Shown: piece by piece, positions 24,894-32,645 of the stretch
How positions within the stretch are numbered: position 1 is the first letter of the stretch
Layout of the letters: each line of letters starts with the position of its first letter
The notes under the pieces: model-generated
The model's input: only the letters and a program-made list of their open reading frames with translations
Told to the model about the DNA's origin: nothing
Database searches by the model: none
Origin: Aquisalimonas lutea
GTDB taxonomy: Bacteria > Pseudomonadota > Gammaproteobacteria > Nitrococcales > Aquisalimonadaceae
NCBI RefSeq assembly: GCF_030409225.1
Contig: NZ_JAUFPK010000004.1
Span: 64,943-128,942, forward strand
DNA length: 64,000 bases
Reading direction: 5' to 3'
Translations under genes and position numbers: made by a program

Positions 24894-25679
24894 GTGAACA
24901 ATGCCGACGATGCAGTGCCGTCTGCACCGCCCGGTGGCAGGGAGGGCTTCCTGGCAGCGGTCGCCCACTGCATCGACGCGCTGCGCGAGCCCGGCTTCGA
25001 GGAGCGCCTCCTGGCGCTGTTGCGCCGCGTCGCGGCCAGCGAGCAGTGCATGATCTTCGCCTACACCGAGGACGACCGCGTGGCGTGCCTGCTGGCGGCG
25101 AACGAGCGCGACCCCGGCCTGGCGGACGTCCTTGCCCGGCGGTACGTCGACGGTGCCTTCCGGCGTGACCCGAATTACGCGCTGCTGCGCGGCCAGCTGC
25201 ATGCCGGCGAGCCGTCGGTGCGGCCGCGGCGCATGGCGACCGAGGCCATGGCGCCGGATTACCGTTCGCACTTCTTCTCCTTCCCCGACCTCGTGGACAA
25301 GGTGTCCCTGAGTGTCCCCGGGCCGGAGACCGTCTACTACCTGAACCTCTACCGGGGAAGTGACGACGGGCCGTTCAGCGATGCGGACATCGCCTCGCTG
25401 AACGAAGTGGCGCCGCTGCTGGCCAGCCTGGTTCGCCGCCACTATGCGCCCGTGGCCGCGGACCGCGGGCAGGCGTCACCGGAGGAGATGGCGGTGCTGG
25501 CGCACCTGTCGGAGCGCGAGCAGCAGGTATGCCTGTGTCTTCTGCGGGGGCACACCGTGAAGACGGCGGCGCGGGAGCTGGATGTCGCTGCCTCGACCGT
25601 GGAGACCTATCGCAAGCGTGCCTACGCCAAGCTCGGCGTCCCGTCGCGGGCGCGGCTGATCGCCCTTTGCCGTCACTGA
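24894..25679 (+). CDS. LuxR-type helix-turn-helix regulator
   Basis: 261 aa from a GTG at 24894, chosen because AGGAGGTGTC lies just before it; the frame is open further upstream. The C-terminal LuxR domain is clear (LSEREQQVCLCLLRGHTVKTA, with helix VAASTVETYRKRAYAKLG). The N-terminal 180 residues are not a receiver or a typical acyl-homoserine-lactone domain that I can recognise. It is divergent from the second flavin hydroxylase, so it is a likely activator of that gene in response to its substrate. It faces the MarR gene tail to tail. Confidence 0.85.
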   Translation: MNNADDAVPSAPPGGREGFLAAVAHCIDALREPGFEERLLALLRRVAASEQCMIFAYTEDDRVACLLAANERDPGLADVLARRYVDGAFRRDPNYALLRGQLHAGEPSVRPRRMATEAMAPDYRSHFFSFPDLVDKVSLSVPGPETVYYLNLYRGSDDGPFSDADIASLNEVAPLLASLVRRHYAPVAADRGQASPEEMAVLAHLSEREQQVCLCLLRGHTVKTAARELDVAASTVETYRKRAYAKLGVPSRARLIALCRH

Positions 25680-25693
25680 GCGGGGCCGTCCCG

Positions 25694-26182
25694 CTACCCG
25701 GCCTGGTCCATGGTGTCCGTGTCGTCGGCGTCCATGCGCTTGAGCTGGCGCTCCAGCTTGCCCATGATCATGAACAGGTCCCGGTACTCCCTGGCGGTGA
25801 GCGTCTCCACCAGCTGCGCCTCCCACGACCGTGCCGCCGGGACGAGGTCGCCCACCAGCGCCTCGCCTTGGTCGGTGAGCCGCAGGAACTGCACGCGCTG
25901 GTCCTCCTCGGAGGTGGTGCGATAGAGAATGCCCCGCTCCTCCAGCCGCCGGACGGCGCGCGAGACGCGGGCCTTGTCCATGTGCGCGTGCTCGCAGATC
26001 TGCTTGGCGGTGAGCACGTCCTGGAAGCTGAGCCAGGCCAGAACCCGCCATTCGGCGATGCCGATATCGAACTGCTGCTCGTAGATCGCGGACAGGGCCT
26101 CGCTGATGCGCTCGGCGAGGTGATTGAGCCGGTAGGGCAGGAACTGTGACAGATCGAGTTCCGCCTTGACGGGTTGGTCCAT
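25694..26182 (-). CDS. MarR-family regulator (candidate reader of the five-site palindrome)
   Basis: 162 aa from the ATG at 26182 behind GAGGAG. Winged-helix core: IAEWRVLAWLSFQDVLTAKQICEHAHMDKARVSRAVRRLEERG (split about 48-90), then the wing SEEDQRVQFLRL. MarR dimers bind short palindromes and release on phenolic ligands. No other MarR lies within the catabolic region, and the repeated 20-bp palindromes have MarR-like symmetry, so this is the best candidate regulator. The link is inferred. No palindrome copy was seen at its own promoter. Confidence 0.88.
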   Translation of the reverse strand: MDQPVKAELDLSQFLPYRLNHLAERISEALSAIYEQQFDIGIAEWRVLAWLSFQDVLTAKQICEHAHMDKARVSRAVRRLEERGILYRTTSEEDQRVQFLRLTDQGEALVGDLVPAARSWEAQLVETLTAREYRDLFMIMGKLERQLKRMDADDTDTMDQAG

Positions 26183-26372
26183 GGCCCCGCTCTCCTCGTG
26201 AATCTCTGCGTGCGGCATCGTATCGCACCGTCGGCGCCGGGCGAATCCCTGTACCAGCGTGGGCACAAGATGCTCTCGCGTGCAACCGTTATACGCAAGC
26301 CGATGCCGCCCACGGGAGGAAATATACCGCGGGGGCGGGGCAGGTCAATTGAGCTGGATCAAGCCGCCGGCG

Positions 26373-26564
26373 TCAGTGCGCCACCATGCACACGACGCGC
26401 TCGATTTCGTAGGGACCGCTCTCGCCGTCATGCCGCTCGTGGAAGTGGCGCTCCGTCGTCCGGCTGGCGGTATCCGGGTCGTCGGCGTCGATCTCCTCGA
26501 CGAAATGGCGCACGGCGCCGGATTGGCAGTCCCGGAACTCGATGGTGCACGTGTACTGCGTCAT
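26373..26564 (-). CDS. Small conserved-looking protein of unknown function (63 aa)
   Basis: 63 aa from the ATG at 26564 behind AAGGAGG. It has a short beta/alpha layout: YTCTIEFRDC then a helical charged part with DDPDTASRTTERHFHE, ending PYEIERVVCMVAH. Two cysteines are near the ends. I do not recognise the family. The gap 26183-26372 before it is empty apart from GC-rich sequence. Confidence 0.6.
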   Translation of the reverse strand: MTQYTCTIEFRDCQSGAVRHFVEEIDADDPDTASRTTERHFHERHDGESGPYEIERVVCMVAH

Positions 26565-26635
26565 GGTGCGTCCTCCTTGCCGAACCGCTATGGCTCTCCA
26601 TTGAAAGCGTAGCAGGCGCGGGGAGGATGGTTGGG

Positions 26636-26782
26636 TTACGACTGGCCGGCGACGGCGCTCGCGGCGGGGTAGCCGGTAAGCCAGTCCTCGAGCCGGTTCA
26701 GGGCATTGTTGAGCTCGTCGGCGGCGGCCTCCAGCTCGCGAAGCAGCGGGTGATCCTGGGGCGCCGGGGTATCCTGCTCCAT
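26636..26782 (-). CDS. Very small hypothetical protein (48 aa)
   Basis: Continuous frame from the ATG at 26782 to the TAA at 26636. The product is acidic with one amphipathic helix (LLRELEAAADELNNALNRL) and a C-terminal WLTGYPAAS. The upstream GAGAGAAG could serve as ribosome site. Same strand and 71 bp downstream order as the 63-aa gene reading suggests a small transcript. No known family recognised. Confidence 0.4.
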   Translation of the reverse strand: MEQDTPAPQDHPLLRELEAAADELNNALNRLEDWLTGYPAASAVAGQS

Positions 26783-26830
26783 GATGGCTTCTCTCGCTGA
26801 TGCTAACGGGATCCGGTGTCCATTGCGCGG

Positions 26831-27739
26831 TTATCCTGTGCTGCCGTGGGCGCGATTGCAACCCGGGGGAGTCCGCTCCCACTCCACGGCCGCGGCGTCC
26901 ATGAGCTCCAGCAGGACGCGGCGGCAGATGCGCCGGATCTGCGGCGAGCACCGCTGCCGCTGCGGCAACTCCAGGTGCTCCTCGAGCTCCTCCATGAGCC
27001 GCGCCATCCGGCGCAGCGGCTGCAGCAGCAGGCGGTGGACGGCCTGGCCGACGCCGTCCACGGCGAAGCCGTTCTTCACGGACCACGCCGCGGCGGCGCG
27101 GCAGTGCCATTCACTGGAGCGCAGAATGGCCTGGATCCGCTTGATGGTACTGCGTACCGCGGCATGCGATGCCCGGCCGCTGCCGGGCTCGCCCAGGGCG
27201 TCCACCAGCTCGTCCACGGCGTCGGCCAGCTTACGGTTGTTCTCGATGAGCTGGCGCATGCTCCGTTGCGTGCGTTCCCGGCGGCGACCGCGGAAGGCCC
27301 GTTCGATGGCGGGCTGGAACAGCGCACCCTGGCGCAGCACGTCGGGGATCCGTCGGCCCTGGGTGGTGCCGCGGTCGTACCAGGCCAGGGCCTCCACGGC
27401 CGTGCGGGGATGGCACTGCTCCGCGGGCATGGCGGCCAGGCCCTCCAGCACGGTCTCGACGGCAAGCGGGGACGCCTCGCCATGCTCCCGCTCGAGCCGG
27501 CCGCCCAGGGCAAAGTTGAGGACGATGGCCAGCTCCTCCGCCTCCAGGAAACCGGGGCGGAGACGAAATGCCCGGGCGATCGCGTCGCCGTGGCCGGCCG
27601 CGATTGCTTCCAGGCGCTGCCAGTAGGTCGTGTCCACCGTACCGTCGCTCAACAGGACTCCCCGGCTTTCGCGCCGCACCGTCCAGGCGCCGCAAGCGCT
27701 CCCGGCTTCACTGTAGCCGAAAACGGTGCGGCATTGCAT
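26831..27739 (-). CDS. Hypothetical helical protein (302 aa)
   Basis: 302 aa from 27739 with GGAG just upstream; a later GTG near 27625 is a possible alternative. The protein is almost entirely alpha helical and rich in Arg, Glu, Leu and Ala, with a basic patch (FRGRRRERTQRSMRQ) in the middle and no membrane segment. The opposite strand also has a long open frame (26816-27784), but its product is low-complexity. The minus frame has normal amino acid balance, so it was preferred. I do not recognise a family. Confidence 0.55.
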   Translation of the reverse strand: MQCRTVFGYSEAGSACGAWTVRRESRGVLLSDGTVDTTYWQRLEAIAAGHGDAIARAFRLRPGFLEAEELAIVLNFALGGRLEREHGEASPLAVETVLEGLAAMPAEQCHPRTAVEALAWYDRGTTQGRRIPDVLRQGALFQPAIERAFRGRRRERTQRSMRQLIENNRKLADAVDELVDALGEPGSGRASHAAVRSTIKRIQAILRSSEWHCRAAAAWSVKNGFAVDGVGQAVHRLLLQPLRRMARLMEELEEHLELPQRQRCSPQIRRICRRVLLELMDAAAVEWERTPPGCNRAHGSTG

Positions 27740-27824
27740 TGGCTCCGGGGTGCTGGGGCCGTGAACGAAGGCGTGGTAACGTGATCCGCCGAGTCAAGAC
27801 GTCGACAGGCCTTGGGAGATACGG

Positions 27825-28508
27825 TTGAGCCGGCTCGTACGTGCATACACCCGGGCGGAGCAGTGGGTGGACCGCGTGGTCCACTGGATCGGGTTGAGCG
27901 GGGCGATTGTCGCCCTGGTGGCGCTGCTCATCGTTGCCGGATACATGGCGGAGGGATCGCCTTCGCTGTGGGCGAGCCTGCTGGTGTACGGCCTGGGGCT
28001 CATCGGCATGCTGGTCTGCTCCACCCTCAGCAATCACGATTTCGCCGAGCGCTCCCGCTGGGCGGGGCTGTATCAGCGGCTGGATCACGCCGGCATCCTG
28101 CTGATGATCGCGGCCACCTATACGCCGCTGACGCTGCACGTGGTCGGCGGCACCACGGGCTGGCTGCTGTGCCTGTTCATCTGGCTGGTGGCCGGTACCG
28201 GCATGGCCCTGCGGCTGTTCCGGCGCCGTCCGCTGCAGCCGCGCAGCTCGGTGGCACTGTATCTGTTGCTGGGGTGGAGCGGCGTATTCGCGCTCAAGCC
28301 GCTGATCTCGTCCGCCTCGCTGTCCGTGCTGATCCTGGTCCTGCTGGGCGGACTGCTCTACAGCCTGGGCGTGCCCTTCTTTCTCTGGCGGCGCTTGCCG
28401 TTTCATCGCGCCATCTGGCACGCCTTCGTGCTGTCGGCGGCCGCCTGCCACTATGCCGCCGTGCTCATCGGTGTCGCCCTCGCCGGCGGGGCGACGGCGA
28501 GCAGCTGA
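27825..28508 (+). CDS. Hemolysin III / PAQR-family membrane protein
   Basis: 227 aa with seven predicted membrane helices. Family zinc-site motifs are visible: the Ser/His/Asp region SNHDFAERSRW, LDHAGILLMIAATYTPL, and the C-terminal HAFVLSAAACHY. These match the bacterial HlyIII branch (YqfA-like), which is related to PAQR receptors and hydrolases. The physiological role in bacteria is not settled. The start is a TTG at 27825 after GGGAGATACG; no ATG lies nearby. It sits alone between opposite-strand genes. Confidence 0.88.
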   Translation: MSRLVRAYTRAEQWVDRVVHWIGLSGAIVALVALLIVAGYMAEGSPSLWASLLVYGLGLIGMLVCSTLSNHDFAERSRWAGLYQRLDHAGILLMIAATYTPLTLHVVGGTTGWLLCLFIWLVAGTGMALRLFRRRPLQPRSSVALYLLLGWSGVFALKPLISSASLSVLILVLLGGLLYSLGVPFFLWRRLPFHRAIWHAFVLSAAACHYAAVLIGVALAGGATASS

Positions 28509-28567
28509 TCCCCGGTCTTGCACGACTCGGCCCGGCCCGGAGCGGCCCGGTACCGCGGCGTCCGGCG

Positions 28568-28978
28568 CTACATCTGCACGGTCACCGTCAGGCGGCGCTG
28601 GTGGGGACGATGCCGCTGCTCCCACAGGTAGACGCCTTGCCACGTTCCCAGTCCCAGCCGGCCGTCGGTGACCGGAATGGTGAGCTCCGTCTGGGTCAGG
28701 GCGCTGCGCACGTGCGCGGGCATGTCGTCCGGGCCTTCCATGGCGTGCTCGAACAGCGGGTCACCGTCCGGTACGAGCCGGGCGAGAAAGCGCTCCAGAT
28801 CCCGTTGCACCGACGGGTCGGCGTTCTCCTGGATCAGCAGTGATGCGCTGGTGTGGTGCACGAACACGTGGCACAGCCCCTGGCGGCAGCCGCTGTGGGT
28901 CAGTACCCGGGTCAGGTCGCCGGTGATCTCCACCAGGGCGCGGCCGCCGGTCGGCACGGTCAGGGTTTGTTGCTGCAT
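28568..28978 (-). CDS. YjbQ family protein (UPF0047)
   Basis: 136 aa starting at the ATG at 28978, giving the standard length of the family (about 138 in E. coli YjbQ). A longer frame to 29023 exists but adds residues not found in the family. Family motifs: CHVFVHHTSASLLIQENADP, DDMPAHVRSAL and the C-terminal GRLGLGTWQGVYLWEQR. Some members have weak thiamin-phosphate-synthase activity; the cellular role is unclear. It has its own promoter region shared with the divergent bTHX gene. Confidence 0.88.
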   Translation of the reverse strand: MQQQTLTVPTGGRALVEITGDLTRVLTHSGCRQGLCHVFVHHTSASLLIQENADPSVQRDLERFLARLVPDGDPLFEHAMEGPDDMPAHVRSALTQTELTIPVTDGRLGLGTWQGVYLWEQRHRPHQRRLTVTVQM

Positions 28979-29108
28979 CGGCGTTCTCAGGTCATCGGTT
29001 CCGGGAAACCGGTAGTCTTTCAATGCCTTCGGGTCATGGCAATACCCGCGTCACGGCTAGTACCATCCGTTACGCGACAGCGTATTCACCCATTCGACAG
29101 GAGGCTAC

Positions 29109-29225
29109 ATGGCACGAGGTGATCAGCGGTCCCGCCGGGGCAAGATCGCGCGGGGCTCCAACGGCAAGACGCGCCCGAAGAACGCCAACATCCGGCGCGC
29201 CCGGCGCGAGGCGGCGGGCAAGTAA
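29109..29225 (+). CDS. Small ribosomal protein bTHX (38 aa)
   Basis: 38 aa from the ATG at 29109 behind CAGGAGG, too short for most cutoffs. The sequence MARGDQRSRRGKIARGSNGK, followed by TRPKN, closely follows the bTHX pattern (M-x-K/R-GD-x-R-x-KRGKI-x-G-x-x-GK-x-RP). The tail is a highly basic extension. It would bind 16S rRNA at the head of the 30S subunit. It is transcribed rightwards and faces the mnmM-type gene. Confidence 0.8.
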   Translation: MARGDQRSRRGKIARGSNGKTRPKNANIRRARREAAGK

Positions 29226-29240
29226 GCCCGCATACCCTTT

Positions 29241-29819
29241 CTAGCGGCTCTCGCGGCGATCCACCAGGAACAGCCGCGGTGCCCGCTCGGGGGTGCCGGG
29301 CGGGCGCACCTCCCGCACGGTGAACGGTGATCCCAGCGCGTTGCACCACTCTTCCACTGCACGGGTCTCGCGGCGTCCGCCGTCGTGGCCCGTGTAGGCG
29401 AGAATGGTCATGCGCCCTCCGGGCGCCAGCAGGGTCGAGCCGGTGCGCAGGGCCGGGATGGTCGTCGCCGGGGAGGTGACAACGCTGCGGTCGCCGCCCG
29501 GCAGATAGCCCAGGTTGAACGTGACCGCCCGCACCTTCCCCTGCAGCTCGTAGCCGACCACCGACAGCAGGTCCGCATGGTCGGCGACCCGGAGCCGCAC
29601 GCGCGCCTGAACGCCGGCCGTTTCCAGGCGCACCCGCGTGTGCTCCAGGGCGCCCTCCTGGATGTCCAGCGCGTAGACCTGCCCGGATTCACCCACGGCC
29701 TGGGCCAGGAACAGCGTGTCGTGGCCGTTGCCGGCGGTGGCGTCGATTGCGGTCTCGCCGGGTTCGATGACGGCGGCCAGCAGCTCGTGGACCAGGTCGG
29801 TGAGGGGGCGCGGCTTCAT
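29241..29819 (-). CDS. SAM-dependent methyltransferase, MnmM (YtqB) family
   Basis: 192 aa. SAM site AIDATAGNGHDTLFLA (about 24-39) and FNLGYLPGGD at the catalytic loop are signatures of the rRNA_methylase/YtqB family. B. subtilis YtqB (MnmM) methylates 5-aminomethyl-uridine in the tRNA wobble position to make the methylaminomethyl form. It overlaps the FAD oxidase gene by 4 bp (ATGA), whose product resembles the enzyme that makes the aminomethyl intermediate. The two together could replace bifunctional MnmC. Activity is inferred from families. Confidence 0.82.
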   Translation of the reverse strand: MKPRPLTDLVHELLAAVIEPGETAIDATAGNGHDTLFLAQAVGESGQVYALDIQEGALEHTRVRLETAGVQARVRLRVADHADLLSVVGYELQGKVRAVTFNLGYLPGGDRSVVTSPATTIPALRTGSTLLAPGGRMTILAYTGHDGGRRETRAVEEWCNALGSPFTVREVRPPGTPERAPRLFLVDRRESR

Positions 29820-30889
29820 TGCAGGTCCGTTCGCTGGCGTACGTCCGCCTCCCGGGGCAGGGGAGCCCCCGAGGCGAGGTGGTCGGCCAGGCGCCGGGTG
29901 TACCAGGGGGCGAGCAGCGTACCCCGTGACCCGAACCCGTTGACGATGCCGATACGCGGGTCCTCCGGGTGCAGGCCGATGAACGGCGGCCCGGGTCGCG
30001 AGCCGGGCCGAAGGCCGGCGTGTCCCGCCTCGACGCGGACGGCGGGTGGCGACTCCAGCAGACGGGGCAGGGCGGCCAGGAGCTTCTCCCGCGCCTCCGC
30101 GGTCGGGCCGCCCACCTCGTCACCCCGTTCGTAGGTGGCCCCCAGGCGATACCGATCGCCGCCCAGCGGGACCAGGGATTCTCCCCCGGTGACGACGGCC
30201 TGCGGCAGGTCGCCGGGTCGCTCACAGCGCAGCGTCAGCGTCTCCCCGCGGGATCGCCGCCACGGCAGGGATTGCCACCAGGGATTGGTGAACGCCCCGG
30301 CACCTTCGCAGAAGATCACGTGCTGCGCCGTGGCGCCGTGCCATCGCGCCGGCTCCCCCGATGGAAGCGCCACAGTCCCCGGCCCGAGACGCTCCTCGAT
30401 GAGCAGGCCCCGGTCGCGGAACCAGCCGCGGAGCCCGTCGAGGAGGCGTCCCAGGTCCACGTGGCCGCCGCCGCGCATGGGCACGGCCCCCAGGGGGGCA
30501 CGGGTCCCGGCCGGTGCCTCGCGCCCCGGCACCGGTTGCGCCGGGATCAGATCCGGGTGGTCGGCATGCCGCCGGGCGATGCGCTCACGCTCACCGTCAT
30601 CCTGGAGCAAGCGCCATACGGGCATGGGCCGGAACAGTCGATGGCCGGTGACGGACGCGAGCTCGGCATAGGTGCGTTCCGCCTCGTCCAGCAGGGCCGC
30701 AAGGCGCATCGGTGCCTGATAGCGCGGCCCGGTGAACGGGCTCAGGATGCCGGCGGCCGCCCGGGAGGCGCTGCCTTCGGTACCCGGGTCGGCAATCCGG
30801 ATCTCCAGTCCCAGGGAATGCATGCGGTACGCCAGCAGTGAACCGGTCAGGCCCTGGCCGGCAATCAGGGCATCCAGGCGTGCTGCCAT
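29816..30889 (-). CDS. FAD-dependent oxidoreductase, MnmC C-terminal/DadA type (MnmL-like)
   Basis: 357 aa from the ATG at 30889 after GAAGGATC. N-terminal FAD-binding GQGLTGSLLAYRMHSLG (about 10-26), then the DAO-type fold with SRAAAGILSPFTGPRY, and the C-terminal GFGSRGTLLAPWYTRRLADHL, which closely resembles the oxidase domain of MnmC. That domain oxidatively removes the carboxymethyl group from cmnm5U in tRNA, giving nm5U. The next gene is an MnmM-type methyltransferase, the predicted next step. Confidence 0.82.
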   Translation of the reverse strand: MAARLDALIAGQGLTGSLLAYRMHSLGLEIRIADPGTEGSASRAAAGILSPFTGPRYQAPMRLAALLDEAERTYAELASVTGHRLFRPMPVWRLLQDDGERERIARRHADHPDLIPAQPVPGREAPAGTRAPLGAVPMRGGGHVDLGRLLDGLRGWFRDRGLLIEERLGPGTVALPSGEPARWHGATAQHVIFCEGAGAFTNPWWQSLPWRRSRGETLTLRCERPGDLPQAVVTGGESLVPLGGDRYRLGATYERGDEVGGPTAEAREKLLAALPRLLESPPAVRVEAGHAGLRPGSRPGPPFIGLHPEDPRIGIVNGFGSRGTLLAPWYTRRLADHLASGAPLPREADVRQRTDLQ

Positions 30890-30988
30890 GGGGATCCTTC
30901 GAGGTGGTCTGAAGCCGGTATGATACCGGGAACCGGCCCGCAACCATAGCGCGCGGCGCGGCCGGCGGGGCCGCGCCGGCGCCGCTGC

Positions 30989-31597
30989 TCAGGCGCTGAG
31001 CTTTAGCCCGATACGGGCCAGCCGGGTCCCCAGGGCCCGGCACAGGGCGGCTTCCTCGTCGTCGATGGGGCGGTCGTTGTTGCCGCCGGCCACGTGTCCG
31101 GGGCCGTACGGAGAGCCGCCGCCCTGGGTGGTGAACAGCTCCTGGTTGGAGTAGGGCAGGCCGACGGGAATCATCCCCAGGTGCATCAGCGGGCCCAGGC
31201 TGGAGCTGATGGTGGCCTCCTGGCCGCCGTGCAGGCTCGCGGTGGAGACGAACATCCCCGCCGGCTTGTCCTCGAAGACGCCTTCCATCCACAGGGCGCT
31301 GACCTGGTCGATGCGGTTCTTCAGCTGGGCGGCCATGTTGCCGAAACGCGTCGGCGTGCCGAAGGCGAAGGCGCCCGCCTCGCGGAAGTCGTCGTCGGTG
31401 ACCAGCGGGATATCCTTCTGCCGTTCGCGGCCGGCTTTCATGCCCTCGTTGCCGTTGATGACCTCCTCGGGCATGAGCTCCGGCACGGTACGCAGAACCG
31501 GCTCGGCGCCGTCGACGCTTTCCACGCCTTCCGCCACCAGGCGGGCCATGTCGAAGATGTTGCCGAAGGTGCTGTAGTAGAGAACCAGGACTTTCAT
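30989..31597 (-). CDS. wrbA: NAD(P)H:quinone oxidoreductase, WrbA type
   Basis: 202 aa. The FMN-binding loop is VLYYSTFGN (4-12), followed by the flavodoxin-like segment PTRFGNMAAQLKNRIDQ and C-terminal SPYGPGHVAGGNNDRP. WrbA reduces quinones by two electrons, avoiding semiquinone stress. The start follows AAGGAGG. A perfect palindrome (31619-31632) lies 22 bp upstream and matches one before the MarR gene that follows on the same strand. A quinone-responsive circuit is likely, useful near a pathway that makes hydroquinones such as homogentisate. Confidence 0.95.
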   Translation of the reverse strand: MKVLVLYYSTFGNIFDMARLVAEGVESVDGAEPVLRTVPELMPEEVINGNEGMKAGRERQKDIPLVTDDDFREAGAFAFGTPTRFGNMAAQLKNRIDQVSALWMEGVFEDKPAGMFVSTASLHGGQEATISSSLGPLMHLGMIPVGLPYSNQELFTTQGGGSPYGPGHVAGGNNDRPIDDEEAALCRALGTRLARIGLKLSA

Positions 31598-31618
31598 TGA
31601 CGACCTCCTTGGGTTTTA

Positions 31619-31632
31619 GTCCGATGTCGGAC
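31619..31632. promoter_or_regulatory. Palindromic operator of the wrbA promoter
   Basis: GTCCGATGTCGGAC, exactly symmetric in its outer six bases, inside TAGTCCGATGTCGGACGAT. A second copy with the same flanks lies at 32146-32159. Confidence 0.65.
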
Positions 31633-31671
31633 GATTTACGCGGACGTCCGCGGCTCCAGCGACCGCCCGCC

Positions 31672-32115
31672 TTACTGGAATACGTTCCGTACGCGCCGGA
31701 GCGCAGCGATGGCCTCGTCCATCTCGTCGGGCGGCAGCTGCTCCAGGCGCTTGCGCAGGTGCTCCGTATGCTCCGGGAAGACCTCCTGGAACAGGGCATC
31801 GCCCTTGTCGGTCAGGGCGGCAATGGTGCTTCGCCGATCCCGGGGCGAGGGATGGCGTTCCACGAGACCGTGCTCCTGCAGCCGGTCCACGATGCTGGTC
31901 AGCGTGGTCTTGTAGATGAGTGTGCGGTGCCCCAGCTCGCGGAAGGTCATGCCTTCGGTGTTGCCCAGGGTCGCCAGGACGTCGAACTGCGCCGGCGTCA
32001 GCCCCCAGCTCTTGATATGGGGGGCCGAGTAGGCCTCGAACGCCTGGTAGGCCTCGACGAGCTCCCGCAGGAGCTGCATGTATCGCGGTTTCCCGCGGCC
32101 GGTTTCCTGCGCCAT
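31672..32115 (-). CDS. MarR-family regulator of wrbA
   Basis: 147 aa. Winged helix with WGLTPAQFDVLATLG, then the recognition-helix region TLIYKTTLTSIVDRLQEHG and wing SPRDRRSTIAALT, all in the standard MarR order. It is immediately upstream of wrbA on the same strand (74-bp gap), and both genes carry a copy of the same GTCC-TCGGAC palindrome. It is thus predicted to repress itself and wrbA. It has no cysteine, so sensing must be by ligand binding rather than thiol oxidation. Confidence 0.9.
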   Translation of the reverse strand: MAQETGRGKPRYMQLLRELVEAYQAFEAYSAPHIKSWGLTPAQFDVLATLGNTEGMTFRELGHRTLIYKTTLTSIVDRLQEHGLVERHPSPRDRRSTIAALTDKGDALFQEVFPEHTEHLRKRLEQLPPDEMDEAIAALRRVRNVFQ

Positions 32116-32145
32116 GAGTACCTCCGGAATCTACGAAACATGATA

Positions 32146-32159
32146 GTCCAATATCGGAC
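32146..32159. promoter_or_regulatory. Palindromic operator at the MarR promoter
   Basis: GTCCAATATCGGAC within TAGTCCAATATCGGACAATA; one base pair differs from perfect symmetry. It is 31 bp upstream of the MarR start at 32115 and matches the wrbA operator. Confidence 0.6.
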
Positions 32160-32248
32160 AATATCAAGAGGTGCCGACAGCCCGCGCCGGTTATCCGGGC
32201 ATCCGGCGCATGTGGCACACTCGGCGCAGAGGGCTGGAGGATGCGTTC

Positions 32249-32629
32249 ATGTGGTTGCTGGACCAGATCGCCGAGCAGTGCATCGCCGAGGCGCGGGATC
32301 GCGGGGAGCTGGACGATCTGCCGGGTGCCGGCCGGCGGCAGCAGCTCGATGACGATTCATTCATCCCGGAGCACCTGCGCCCGGCCTACCGGATGCTGAA
32401 GAATGCCGGCTACATTCCGCCGGAGGTGCAGGTGCGCCGGGAGATCGAGAAGGTCGAGGACTTGCTGGCGGAGCTGCCCGTGGACGACGAGGCGGGTCGC
32501 GACCGGGCCCGGCGGCGGCTGGAGGTGCTGCGCCTGCAGCTCAGCGAGAAGCGTGGCCGGAAACAGACGCCGTTGTGGACGGATACCGCCTACCAGCAGC
32601 GCCTGATCGAGCGCCTGGACCGGGAGTGA
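32249..32629 (+). CDS. DUF1992 protein (DnaJ-related conserved domain)
   Basis: 126 aa from the ATG at 32249 behind CTGGAGG. Near the N-terminus it reads MWLLDQIAEQCIAEARDRGE, then LDDLPGAGRRQQLDDDSFIP, AYRMLKNAGYIPPEV, all classic for the domain found in eukaryotic DNAJC28 and in short bacterial proteins. The C-terminal half is helical. No J domain is present. Function is unknown. It faces the large membrane protein gene tail to tail. Confidence 0.85.
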   Translation: MWLLDQIAEQCIAEARDRGELDDLPGAGRRQQLDDDSFIPEHLRPAYRMLKNAGYIPPEVQVRREIEKVEDLLAELPVDDEAGRDRARRRLEVLRLQLSEKRGRKQTPLWTDTAYQQRLIERLDRE

Positions 32630-32645
32630 CCGGCGGCCCGCGGCA

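Noticed and set aside
26816-27784. 322-aa frame opposite the 302-aa hypothetical gene
   Set aside because: The minus frame has the more normal composition and a ribosome-site-like GGAG; the plus frame is Leu/Gln/His-rich low complexity.
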